Shown one piece after another: positions 42,157 to 50,639 of a stretch of DNA of 64,000 nt (positions are counted from its first letter, which is position 1; each line of letters begins with the position of its first letter). The notes under the pieces were generated by a model. That model was not told the origin of the DNA. It saw only the letters and a program-made list of their open reading frames with translations, and made no database searches. Made by a program: the position numbers and the translations under genes. The stretch comes from PHAA01 sp040217755. Its GTDB lineage: Bacteria > Bacillota > Syntrophomonadia > Syntrophomonadales > Syntrophomonadaceae. Where the stretch lies: contig JBEHWJ010000003.1 in the NCBI GenBank assembly GCA_040217755.1, positions 1-64,000 on the forward strand, in the 5' to 3' direction.

Positions 42157-43416
42157 TTAAACCTCCCATGGCGGGGTAATCCTGCCCTTGATGGCGCTGG
42201 CCGCGGCCACCGCCGGATTGCTCAGGTAAACCTCGCTCTCCGGATGACCCATGCGCCCCACAAAATTACGGTTGGTGGTAGCCAGGGCCTTCTCACCCTT
42301 GGCCAGGACGCCCATATGTCCGCCCAAACAAGGTCCGCAGGTGGGGGTACTGACGGCTGCTCCGGCTTCGATAAAGGTTTCGATATACCCACGCCGCAGG
42401 GCCTCCAGGTAAATGGCCTGGGTGCCGGGCAGGATGATCAAGCGCAGGCCGGAATAGACCTTGCGTCCCTTCAGAATCTCGGCCGCCGCCTGCAGGTCCT
42501 CGACGCGGCCATTGGTACACGAACCTATCACCACCTGGTCCAGCCAGACTTCACCTACCTGGCTTACCGGACGGGTATTCTCGGGCAGGTGGGGACAGGC
42601 CACCACCGGCTCCAGCTTGGATACGTCATACTCGATGGTGCGGGCATATACCGCGTCATCGTCAGATTGACAAATATGGTAGGGTCTTTTCACCCGGTCC
42701 TTAACATAGGCCAGGGTTATCTCGTCGGCGGCGATGATGCCGTTTTTACCGCCGGCCTCGATGGCCATGTTGGCCATGGAAAAGCGGTGGTCCATCGACA
42801 GGCTGCTGACGGCCTCACCGGTGAACTCCATCGACATGTAGCGGGCCCCATCCACCCCTATGTCGCCGATGGCGTGGAGGATGAAGTCCTTGCCCCCGAC
42901 CCAGCGGGGGGGCCGGCCGTAATAGATGAATTTGATGCTTTCCGGTACCTTGAACCAGGCTTCCCCGGTCGCCATGGCGGCGGCCATATCGGTTGAGCCC
43001 ACCCCGGTGGCAAACGCCCCCAAGGCACCGTATGTGCAGGTATGGGAATCGGCGCCGATGATCAGATCCCCGGGCGCCACCAGTCCCTGTTCCGGCAGCA
43101 GGCAATGTTCGATGCCCATCTGCCCGATCTCGAAATAGTTCCGGATCCCCTGCCGGCGGGCGAAATCGCGGACGATTTTGGCCTGCTCGGCTGACTTGAT
43201 ATCCTTGTTGGGGGTGAAATGGTCTGGTACCAAAACGATGCTCTCATTAGCATAGACGTGCTCCCGGCCCAGCTTATTGAACTCGGCGATGGCCACCGGG
43301 GCAGTGACGTCATTGCCCAGGATAACATCGACCTTGCAGTTGAGTAGTTCGCCCGCTTCCACATGCTCTCTCCCCGCATGGGCGGCCAGTATCTTCTGGC
43401 TGATGGTCATTCCCAT
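42157..43416 (-). CDS. leuC: 3-isopropylmalate dehydratase large subunit
   Basis: 419 residues, aconitase-type 4Fe-4S enzyme of the short (archaeal/Clostridia) class. Cluster cysteines are visible in IGSCTNGRVEDL and PTCGPCLGGH. HTCTYGALGAFATGVGSTD is the other family mark. With LeuD it isomerises 2- to 3-isopropylmalate and probably citramalate to 3-methylmalate. ATG 43416 has GGAGGG upstream. Confidence 0.95.
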   Translation of the reverse strand: MGMTISQKILAAHAGREHVEAGELLNCKVDVILGNDVTAPVAIAEFNKLGREHVYANESIVLVPDHFTPNKDIKSAEQAKIVRDFARRQGIRNYFEIGQMGIEHCLLPEQGLVAPGDLIIGADSHTCTYGALGAFATGVGSTDMAAAMATGEAWFKVPESIKFIYYGRPPRWVGGKDFILHAIGDIGVDGARYMSMEFTGEAVSSLSMDHRFSMANMAIEAGGKNGIIAADEITLAYVKDRVKRPYHICQSDDDAVYARTIEYDVSKLEPVVACPHLPENTRPVSQVGEVWLDQVVIGSCTNGRVEDLQAAAEILKGRKVYSGLRLIILPGTQAIYLEALRRGYIETFIEAGAAVSTPTCGPCLGGHMGVLAKGEKALATTNRNFVGRMGHPESEVYLSNPAVAAASAIKGRITPPWEV

Positions 43417-43441
43417 AGATCGTCCCTCCAGTAAACCGATT

Positions 43442-44974
43442 TCACTCCTGGGAATTCAAGGTCAAATCGTAATAATATTTGTTGATGGCGTTGATATAAG
43501 ACTTGATGCTGGCCTCGATGATATCGGTGCTCAAGCCCCGGCCATTATAGACGTTGTCGCCGATCTTTATCCGGGAGGTCACTTCGCCCAGGGCGTCCTT
43601 GCCGGCGGTCACCGCCTGCAGTTTATAATCGATCATCTTGCCGTAAATGTCGGTTATCTTGTCGACCGCATGGCAACCGGCCTCCACCGGTCCCACGCCG
43701 GTGGCAGTGGCGTCGAACACCTTCTCTTCGATAGCCAGCCGGATGGTGGCGGTAGGTATCACGCTGGTCCCCGCAGTTATCTGCAGGTAATCCAGGCGGA
43801 AACGTTCCGGGACGGCCCGGGCCCGATCCTTCACCAGGGCGTGCAGGTCTTCGTCGTTTATCGTCTTCTTCTTGTCGGCTATTTCCTTGAAACCCACAAA
43901 GGCGCGGGCCAGTTCATTTTCGTCAAGGTTGTATCCCAGCTGCCGCAGCCGGTCGTTGAAGGCATGACGGCCGGAATGCTTGCCCAGCACCAGGTTGCTC
44001 TTGAATACCCCTACCAACTCCGGGCTCATGATCTCATAGGTGGATCTCTCCTTCAAAACCCCATCCTGGTGGATACCCGCTTCGTGGGCAAAGGCATTGT
44101 CGCCTACGATAGCCTTGTTGGGCTGGATCATCATGCCGGTCATGCCGCTCACCAGCCGGCTGGTACGGAATATCTCCTGGTAATTGATGCCGGTCTCTTT
44201 CTGGTAAAATGCCTTGCGGGTATAGAGGGCCATCACTATCTCCTCCAGGGAGGCATTGCCGGCCCGTTCACCGATCCCATTCACCGCGCATTCTATCTGG
44301 CGGGCACCGTTGACTACCCCGGCCAGGGAATTGGCCACCGCCATACCCAGATCGTTGTGACAGTGGACGCTGATCATGGCCCGGTCGATATTGGGCACCC
44401 TCTCCATGAAAGTGCGGATGAAAGGACCGAAATCCTCCGGCACCGCATATCCAACCGTATCCGGCAGGTTAACCACCCCCGCCCCGGCGTCGATGACCGC
44501 TTCAATCACCTGGGCCAGGTAATCGACATCACTGCGGTAGGCGTCCTCAGCCGAAAACTCCACATCCGGGCAGAGCCGGCGGGCATATTTGACCGCCTCC
44601 ACCGCCTGTTCCAGGGCGGCCTCCCGGCTTATCTGCAGCTTATGGCGCAGGTGGATGTCGGAAGTCGCCAGAAAGGTATGGATGCGGGGCGATTCCGCAT
44701 ATTTGAGCGCTTCCCAGCCGCGGTCTATATCCATCTGGATGGCGCGGCACAACCCGGCAATAATCGGGCCTTTCACCTTTTGGGCGATGGTCTTGACCGC
44801 CTGGAAATCCCCCGGGGAAGAAATCGGAAAACCGGCTTCGATGACATCGACTCCCAGGTTGGCCAGCTGGTAAGCAATCTCCAATTTCTCTTCCACATTG
44901 AGGCTGACACCTGGTGACTGCTCGCCATCGCGCAGGGTGGTATCAAAAAGATAGATCCTGTTTTTATCACCCAT
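43442..44974 (-). CDS. leuA: 2-isopropylmalate synthase
   Basis: 510 residues. First step of leucine synthesis from 2-oxoisovalerate and acetyl-CoA. DTTLRDGEQSPGVSL, HCHNDLGMAVANSLAG and GNASLEEIVMAL mark the catalytic TIM barrel; a C-terminal regulatory domain for leucine feedback follows. Length typical. TTGGAGG lies before the ATG. Differs clearly from cimA in the same operon. Confidence 0.95.
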   Translation of the reverse strand: MGDKNRIYLFDTTLRDGEQSPGVSLNVEEKLEIAYQLANLGVDVIEAGFPISSPGDFQAVKTIAQKVKGPIIAGLCRAIQMDIDRGWEALKYAESPRIHTFLATSDIHLRHKLQISREAALEQAVEAVKYARRLCPDVEFSAEDAYRSDVDYLAQVIEAVIDAGAGVVNLPDTVGYAVPEDFGPFIRTFMERVPNIDRAMISVHCHNDLGMAVANSLAGVVNGARQIECAVNGIGERAGNASLEEIVMALYTRKAFYQKETGINYQEIFRTSRLVSGMTGMMIQPNKAIVGDNAFAHEAGIHQDGVLKERSTYEIMSPELVGVFKSNLVLGKHSGRHAFNDRLRQLGYNLDENELARAFVGFKEIADKKKTINDEDLHALVKDRARAVPERFRLDYLQITAGTSVIPTATIRLAIEEKVFDATATGVGPVEAGCHAVDKITDIYGKMIDYKLQAVTAGKDALGEVTSRIKIGDNVYNGRGLSTDIIEASIKSYINAINKYYYDLTLNSQE

Positions 44975-45057
44975 AAATTAACCTCCAATCAGATCACATA
45001 GCCGGAAAATCAAATCCTCTTCCCTGCCTGTGCATCTCGCTTAACGGGCGCCGTCAG

Positions 45058-46071
45058 CTATTTGGTCTCCTTCAGCCAAGGCATCATGGCCCTCAGTTCA
45101 GCGCCCACCTGTTCTATCAAATGTTCCTGGTTCTGCCGTTTTAAGGCATTGAAACGGGGCCGGCCAACGGTATTCTCCAACAGCCAATTCTTGGCGAAGG
45201 TACCGTCCTGGATATCCTGCAGGGCCTCCTGCATGGCCCAACGGGTGTCTTCACCGATTATATCCGGTCCCTTGGTATAATCGCCCCATTCGGCGGTGTC
45301 GCTGATGGAATAGCGCATGAAGCTCATTCCGCCTTCGTACATAAGGTCGACGATCAGTTTCAGTTCATGCATGCACTCGAAATAAGCGATCTCCGGCTGG
45401 TAGCCGGCTTCCACCAGGGTTTCGAAACCTGATTTGACCAGTTCCGTAACCCCTCCGCAGAGTACACACTGTTCACCGAAAAGGTCGGTTTCGGTTTCTT
45501 CCTTAAAGCTGGTCTCGATGACCCCCGCTCTGGTGCAGCCGATACCCTTGGCATAAGCCAAACCCAGTTCCCGGGCCGTCCCGCTGAAATCCTGTTGGAC
45601 CGCGATCAAACCAGGTACACCGGCGCCCTTCTGATACATGCGCCGCACCAGGTGTCCGGGGCTTTTGGGGGCTACCATAAATACATCCACGAAATCGGGC
45701 GGGACTATCTGGCCGAAATGGATGTTAAATCCGTGGGAAAATCCCAGGGCGTCGCCTCTCTTCAGGTACGGCTTGATCTCTGCATTGTAGACCCGCGCCT
45801 GTATTTCATCGGGCAGCAGGATCTGGATGATATCCGCGGCTTCTGCCGCTTCAGCCACACTCATAGGGGTGATGCCGGCCGCGATGACCAGATTCCACTC
45901 TTTTTCCGTGGCTGCATCAGTGGGTTTGCGCAGGCCCACTACCACGTTGACCCCGCTCTCATGAAGGTTTTGGGCCTGGGCATGACCCTGGGAACCAAAT
46001 CCCATCACCGCAACAGTTTTTCCCTTCAGAAGATCCAGGTTGGCATCAGCATCATAATACATCCTTGCCAT
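45058..46071 (-). CDS. ilvC: Ketol-acid reductoisomerase
   Basis: 337 residues, class I enzyme. Rossmann motif GFGSQGHAQ at 24-32. The loop after the second strand reads GLRKPTDAATEKEW; the Arg/Lys residues suggest NADPH, but cofactor choice was not tested. FSHGFNIHFGQIVPP and the two acidic metal sites in LFGEQCVLCGG are present. AAGGAGG precedes the ATG. Confidence 0.96.
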   Translation of the reverse strand: MARMYYDADANLDLLKGKTVAVMGFGSQGHAQAQNLHESGVNVVVGLRKPTDAATEKEWNLVIAAGITPMSVAEAAEAADIIQILLPDEIQARVYNAEIKPYLKRGDALGFSHGFNIHFGQIVPPDFVDVFMVAPKSPGHLVRRMYQKGAGVPGLIAVQQDFSGTARELGLAYAKGIGCTRAGVIETSFKEETETDLFGEQCVLCGGVTELVKSGFETLVEAGYQPEIAYFECMHELKLIVDLMYEGGMSFMRYSISDTAEWGDYTKGPDIIGEDTRWAMQEALQDIQDGTFAKNWLLENTVGRPRFNALKRQNQEHLIEQVGAELRAMMPWLKETK

Positions 46072-46100
46072 TTTTGTTTGCCTCCTTAATATTTTGTTGA

Positions 46101-46601
46101 TTATCTTCTCCTGCTATCTTCGCCGGTACCGCGGACCATAGCCACCTTACCGGTTCGTACCAATTCAAGTATCCCAAAGGGGCGGAAAGCGTCTTCCAAA
46201 GCATCTATCTTGCGTTGGTCACCGGTGGCCTCCACTACCAGCGAGGTCCGGCCGATATCGACAATTCGAGCCCGGAAAATATCGACTATCTGTACTATAT
46301 CGGGCCTTACATTGTGGTCGGCTTTGACCTTGATCATTACCAGTTCTCTCTCCACCAGGTGTTCTTTGGTCAGGTCGATCACCTTGATAACGTCGATAAG
46401 TTTATAGAGCTGCTTGGTGACCTGCTCGATTATAGTGTCATCGCCTTCCACCACTATCGTCATCCTGGAGATGGAGGGATCCTCGGTAGCTCCCACCGCC
46501 AGGCTGTCGATATTGTAGCCGCGGCGGCGGATCAGGGTAGTCACCCGGGTCAAGACCCCGGGACGATTCTCAACAGTCACCGCAATAGTGTGCTTATTCA
46601 T
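46101..46601 (-). CDS. ilvN: Acetolactate synthase small subunit
   Basis: 166 residues. ACT-domain regulatory subunit that gives valine feedback to IlvB. VENRPGVLTRVTTLIRRRGY is the ACT signature, followed by a second domain. ATG 46601 stands eight bases after GGGAGG and overlaps the ilvB stop by eight bases, so the two subunits are translated in a coupled way; the GTG at 46610 lies inside that site. Confidence 0.94.
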   Translation of the reverse strand: MNKHTIAVTVENRPGVLTRVTTLIRRRGYNIDSLAVGATEDPSISRMTIVVEGDDTIIEQVTKQLYKLIDVIKVIDLTKEHLVERELVMIKVKADHNVRPDIVQIVDIFRARIVDIGRTSLVVEATGDQRKIDALEDAFRPFGILELVRTGKVAMVRGTGEDSRRR

Positions 46602-48285
46602 CCAGGTCACCTCCCAGCATATTCAGGATCGACTCTCCCGGCGGAACCATGGGATAGACTCCGGCCTCCCGTTCTACCCAGAAATCTATTATTACCGGGC
46701 GGTCGGTGACCTGCATGGCTTCCTGCAGGGCCCCCCGCACATCCTCGGTGCGGTTCACCCTCATCCCTACCGCCCCGTAGGCCTCCGCCAACTTGACGAA
46801 GTCGGGCTGGTGGCTCATGTCGGTATAAGAATAACGCCCTTCATGGAACAGCTCCTGCCACTGCCGTACCATACCCAGGTACTGGTTATTGAGGATGCAG
46901 ATGATGACGGGAATCTTGTATTGCATGGCGGTGCCCAGTTCCTGGATGTTCATCTGGATGCTGCCATCCCCGGCGATATCGAAAACGGTTTTGTCAGGGC
47001 GGGCCAGCTTGGCGCCGATGGCGGCCGGGAAACCGTAACCCATCGTCCCCAGTCCGCCCGAACTGATGAAAGAGCGAGGTTCTTTGTAGAGGTAGTATTG
47101 CGCCGCCCACATCTGGTTCTGGCCCACCTCGGTGGTGATAATGGCATCCCCGCGGGTCAGGTCGTAGATAGTCTCGACGATATGCTGCGGCATTATCCGT
47201 CCCTCGCTGGGCTGGCCATAACGGAGGGGGAATTCGTCCTTCCATTTGGCAATGACCTGGTGCCACTCGGTCAGCTCCGGCAAGGTCTTGAGCCTCGGCA
47301 GCAGGGCCTGCAAGGCCTCCTTGGCTTCACTGACGATAGGGATGTGGACCGTGGTGTTCTTGCCAATCTCAGCCGCATCGATGTCGATGTGAATCACGCG
47401 CGCATTGGGGGCAAAGGTCTCCAGCTTGCCGGTGACCCGATCATCGAAGCGGACCCCCACGGCTATCAGCACATCGCATTCACCGATAGCATAATTGGCA
47501 TAACGGGTGCCGTGCATACCCAGCATGCCCAGAGAGAGGTAGTTGGCCCCGGGGAAGGCCCCCATCCCCATCAGGGTGGTGGTTACCGGGATACGGCATT
47601 TCTCAGCCATCTCCCGCAGTTCCTCGGCAGCATCGGAGGCAATCACCCCGCCCCCGGCGTATATGACCGGCCGCTGGGCTCTATTGATGGCTTCCGCCGC
47701 AGTGATTATCTGGCCAGAATTTACGCCCTTCATAACCCGGTAGCTGCGGATCTTCACTTCTGAGTCATCGGGTGCAAAGTCTATCTCCCGGGCCATAATA
47801 TCTTTGGGGAGATCGACCACTACCGGCCCGGGACGGTTGGTACGGGCAATATAAAAGGCTTCCTTTATGACCCTTTCCACATCCTCAGTTCTCTGCACCT
47901 GGTAGCTATGTTTGGTGATGGGGAGGGTGATACCGGTGATATCTGCCTCCTGGAAAGCATCCTTGCCGATCAGGGTAGATGACACCTGCCCGGTCAGGCA
48001 TACCAAAGGGACGGAATCCATGTTGGCAGTAGCGATGCCGGTTACCAGGTTGGTAGCCCCTGGTCCCGAAGTAGCCAGGCATACGCCTACTTTACCTGAT
48101 GCCCGGGCATAACCGTCAGCAGCATGAACAGCGCCCTGCTCATGACGAACCAGGATATGCTTTATGGGTGAATCGTAGAGGGCGTCGTAAATAGGCAGTA
48201 CCGCTCCCCCGGGATAGCCAAATACTACGTCGACTCCCTCACTCTGCAGGCAGTGCATTAAAATATCGGCTCCTTTTAATTTCAC
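46594..48285 (-). CDS. ilvB: Acetolactate synthase large subunit
   Basis: 563 residues. Thiamine-diphosphate enzyme that makes acetolactate or acetohydroxybutyrate. VVFGYPGGAVLPIYDAL, RHEQGAVHAADGYARASG with the active-site Glu, and GDGSIQMNIQELGTAMQY with the ThDP/Mg site are clear. Start GTG 48285, eight bases after GGAGG; an upstream in-frame ATG at 48300 overlaps that site. Confidence 0.95.
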   Translation of the reverse strand: MKLKGADILMHCLQSEGVDVVFGYPGGAVLPIYDALYDSPIKHILVRHEQGAVHAADGYARASGKVGVCLATSGPGATNLVTGIATANMDSVPLVCLTGQVSSTLIGKDAFQEADITGITLPITKHSYQVQRTEDVERVIKEAFYIARTNRPGPVVVDLPKDIMAREIDFAPDDSEVKIRSYRVMKGVNSGQIITAAEAINRAQRPVIYAGGGVIASDAAEELREMAEKCRIPVTTTLMGMGAFPGANYLSLGMLGMHGTRYANYAIGECDVLIAVGVRFDDRVTGKLETFAPNARVIHIDIDAAEIGKNTTVHIPIVSEAKEALQALLPRLKTLPELTEWHQVIAKWKDEFPLRYGQPSEGRIMPQHIVETIYDLTRGDAIITTEVGQNQMWAAQYYLYKEPRSFISSGGLGTMGYGFPAAIGAKLARPDKTVFDIAGDGSIQMNIQELGTAMQYKIPVIICILNNQYLGMVRQWQELFHEGRYSYTDMSHQPDFVKLAEAYGAVGMRVNRTEDVRGALQEAMQVTDRPVIIDFWVEREAGVYPMVPPGESILNMLGGDLDE

Positions 48286-48536
48286 ACCCTTCACCTCCAT
48301 ATAAATTGTTAGAAATATAACCAAACTGCTTGGGGTAAGCAACGAAGCCCTTAATTAATGAAATAATCCCGCAATAGCTGTTCTATCATGATCGGAATTG
48401 GCCTCCACCCTTTGCCTGCCGGGGGATGGCGGGTAGTGATTAAGCTAATGTTGATGGGTCTGACAATGGTTGGTAATAATTGTGATTAGAAAAGCGGGCT
48501 GATGATGGCCCGCTCAAAATCGCTCGGTTGAGGGGA
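48286..48536. other. Gap between ilvD and ilvB
   Basis: About 250 bases with no gene. It begins, in transcript order, with a hairpin (48516-48487), and the rest is AT-rich without a clear promoter or second T-box. Confidence 0.4.
48487..48516 (-). terminator. Hairpin with T-tract after ilvD
   Basis: Minus strand arms AGCGGGC and GCCCGCT, loop of about eight, then TTTCTAATC. A moderate terminator; partial readthrough is needed if ilvB and the later genes depend on the ilvD promoter. Confidence 0.6.
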
Positions 48537-50198
48537 TTATTTTCTGAAGGTGGCCCCCCGGCTGGCTGATTGAACCATCTCGGCATATCTCTTCATATAC
48601 CCGGTTTTGATATTCGGTTGGGGTTTGGTCCACCGGCTCCGCCGGTTGGCTAGCTCGATATCATCAACCAAAAGTCGCAGTCGGTGGGCGGGGATATCGA
48701 TTTCGATAATGTCCCCTTCATCTACCAGAGCTATCGGTCCACCTGAAGAGGCCTCCGGCGATACATGGCCGATGGAGGCCCCCCGGGTGGCCCCGGAGAA
48801 ACGCCCGTCGGTTATCAGTGCTACCTCGCGGTCCAATCCCATACCGGCGATGACTGAAGTGGGGGTAAGCATCTCCCGCATGCCCGGCCCTCCCTGCGGT
48901 CCCTCATAACGAATAACCACTACATCACCAGCTTTTATCTTCCGGGCCAGGATGGCGGCGACCGCATCCTCCTCGTTATTGAATACCCGGGCTGGTCCCT
49001 GGTGCTGCATCATCTCCGGATCGACGGCGCCTTTTTTAACTACCGCCCCTTCAGGGGCCAGGTTGCCGAACAAAATAGCCAATCCCCCACTATTGTTATA
49101 AGGATTATCGAGGGGACGTATAACTTCGTAGTCCTGCACCGGGGTGGCGGCGATATTCTCACCCAGGACCGCACCGGTGACGGTCATGACTCCTTTATCA
49201 ACCAGGTCCCGCTGGCTGAGTTCATTATAGATTGCCTGCACACCACCGGCGCGGTAGAGGTCCTCCATGTGGTGAAACCCGGCCGGACTGATCTTGCAGA
49301 GATGGGGGGTGCTCTCACTGATCTGGTTGAATAAGTCCAGGTCTATATTCACTCCGGCTTCATCAGCGATGGCCAGCAAATGCAGCACCGAGTTGGTGGA
49401 ACAGCCTATCGCCATATCCATGGTTATAGCATTACGGAAAGCGGCCGGGGTCATGATATCCAGGGGATGTATGTTTTGGTCCAGCAGTTCCATTATCTTT
49501 ATGCCGGTCTGCTTGGCCAGCCGTATGCGTTCGGAATACACTGCCGGTATGGTCCCGTTGCCGGGCAGAGCCATACCTATAGCCTCGGTCAGGCAGTTCA
49601 TCGAATTGGCGGTAAACATGCCCGAACAGGAGCCGCAGGTGGGGCAGGCCCGCTCTTCCAGGCCGGCCAGTTGCTGCATATCGATCTTGCCGATAGCCGC
49701 TTCCCCGACTCCCTCGAAGATCTGGGTGACACTGATGGCCCGGCGGTCGGACATCCCGGCCAGCATAGGACCGCCGCTGACGAATATGGAGGGAATATTG
49801 AGTCGGGCCGCAGCCATTAACATCCCCGGCACCACCTTGTCGCAATTGGGAATGAAAACCAGGGCATCGAAAGCATGGGCGGTGGCCATGATCTCAACTG
49901 AATCGGCGATCAATTCGCGGCTGCCCAGGGAATATTTCATACCGATGTGGTTCATGGCAATCCCATCACAGACGGCTATCGTCTGAAACTCGAAAGGGAT
50001 CCCCCCCGCCAGCCTTACCCCGGCTTTTACGGCCGCGGCTATCTTATCCAGGTTGATGTGGCCGGGCACTATGTCATTATAGGAATTGACGATACCGATA
50101 AAAGGACGCCCCATTTCCTGGTCGATAAGACCCAGGGATTTAAACAGAGAACGGTGGGGCGCCTTTTCCAATCCTTGTTTGACTATATCACTCTTCAT
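48537..50198 (-). CDS. ilvD: Dihydroxy-acid dehydratase
   Basis: 553 residues. Fe-S enzyme for the fourth step of valine and isoleucine synthesis. NCDKVVPGMLMAAARLN and ACPTCGSCSGMFTANSMNC show the cluster cysteines. ATG 50198 follows GGAGGAG; a longer frame to 50297 runs into the T-box leader and is not used. First gene after the leader. Confidence 0.96.
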   Translation of the reverse strand: MKSDIVKQGLEKAPHRSLFKSLGLIDQEMGRPFIGIVNSYNDIVPGHINLDKIAAAVKAGVRLAGGIPFEFQTIAVCDGIAMNHIGMKYSLGSRELIADSVEIMATAHAFDALVFIPNCDKVVPGMLMAAARLNIPSIFVSGGPMLAGMSDRRAISVTQIFEGVGEAAIGKIDMQQLAGLEERACPTCGSCSGMFTANSMNCLTEAIGMALPGNGTIPAVYSERIRLAKQTGIKIMELLDQNIHPLDIMTPAAFRNAITMDMAIGCSTNSVLHLLAIADEAGVNIDLDLFNQISESTPHLCKISPAGFHHMEDLYRAGGVQAIYNELSQRDLVDKGVMTVTGAVLGENIAATPVQDYEVIRPLDNPYNNSGGLAILFGNLAPEGAVVKKGAVDPEMMQHQGPARVFNNEEDAVAAILARKIKAGDVVVIRYEGPQGGPGMREMLTPTSVIAGMGLDREVALITDGRFSGATRGASIGHVSPEASSGGPIALVDEGDIIEIDIPAHRLRLLVDDIELANRRSRWTKPQPNIKTGYMKRYAEMVQSASRGATFRK

Positions 50199-50290
50199 GG
50201 CCTTTTCTCCTCCAGTCGGATTTATACCTGAAACCCAGTCCCCCGGCCCCTCCAACCGGTGATAATCGATCGGGGCAACCTGCAAAAAAG

Positions 50291-50600
50291 GAAACAAAAA
50301 ACCTCTCGTCCTGGTCAGGGACGAGAGGTGAATTCCCGCGGTACCACCCTGTTTGCCATACTCCTTGCGAGCATGACCGCTTACAGCACAAACCTGGTTT
50401 TAATCTTTCGTGCTAACTTGATAACGGACTTATTCGTCCGGCTCCACCTAATGAGCCCGACTGGCGGGCTGTTCAGATAGCAGCTCCGGAATGAGCAACC
50501 TGCGCAAATCTGATGCCGGTTTTCCAGCTCCCCCGGCTCTCTGGGATCGATCTGCCACGCAGGCATTTTCCTTCATAGCCATTTAAATAATATGTGTCAG
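50291..50600 (-). ncRNA. T-box riboswitch leader, specifier best read as CUC (Leu)
   Basis: The T-box core AGGGTGGTACCGCGG is present on the minus strand (50350-50336), followed by a strong terminator. Stem I is recognisable: a K-turn-like base (GGCTATGAAGG with CCGGAGC), CCTGCG pairing with CGCAGG, AGAGAG, and GCTG in the apical loop. The specifier bulge lies between CGCAGG and the lower stem, TTGCTCATT, which reads CTC followed by A (50495-50493). Uncharged tRNA-Leu(GAG) should therefore open the operon, as in the ilv-leu operon of Bacillus. The specifier reading depends on my hand-folded stem I. Confidence 0.92.
50292..50329 (-). terminator. T-box leader terminator
   Basis: Arms ACCTCTCGTCC and GGACGAGAGGT with a seven-base loop and a T-tract. 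It competes with the antiterminator formed by the T-box core. Confidence 0.93.
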
Positions 50601-50630
50601 AGTATACTGCAATATTCTTCTGGTTGTCAA
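50601..50630 (-). promoter_or_regulatory. Promoter of the ilv-leu-cimA operon
   Basis: Minus strand TTGACA (50630-50625), 18-base spacer, TATACT (50606-50601). It lies only nine bases after the stop of the upstream 691-codon frame. Confidence 0.8.
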
Positions 50631-50639
50631 GCTAATATC

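Noticed and set aside
43277..44917. 546-codon open frame antisense to leuA
   Set aside because: Covers leuA and the start of leuC on the other strand; leuA is certain, and the frame shows no known domain.
46588..47763. 391-codon open frame antisense to ilvB
   Set aside because: Mirror of ilvB codon use; no start signal.
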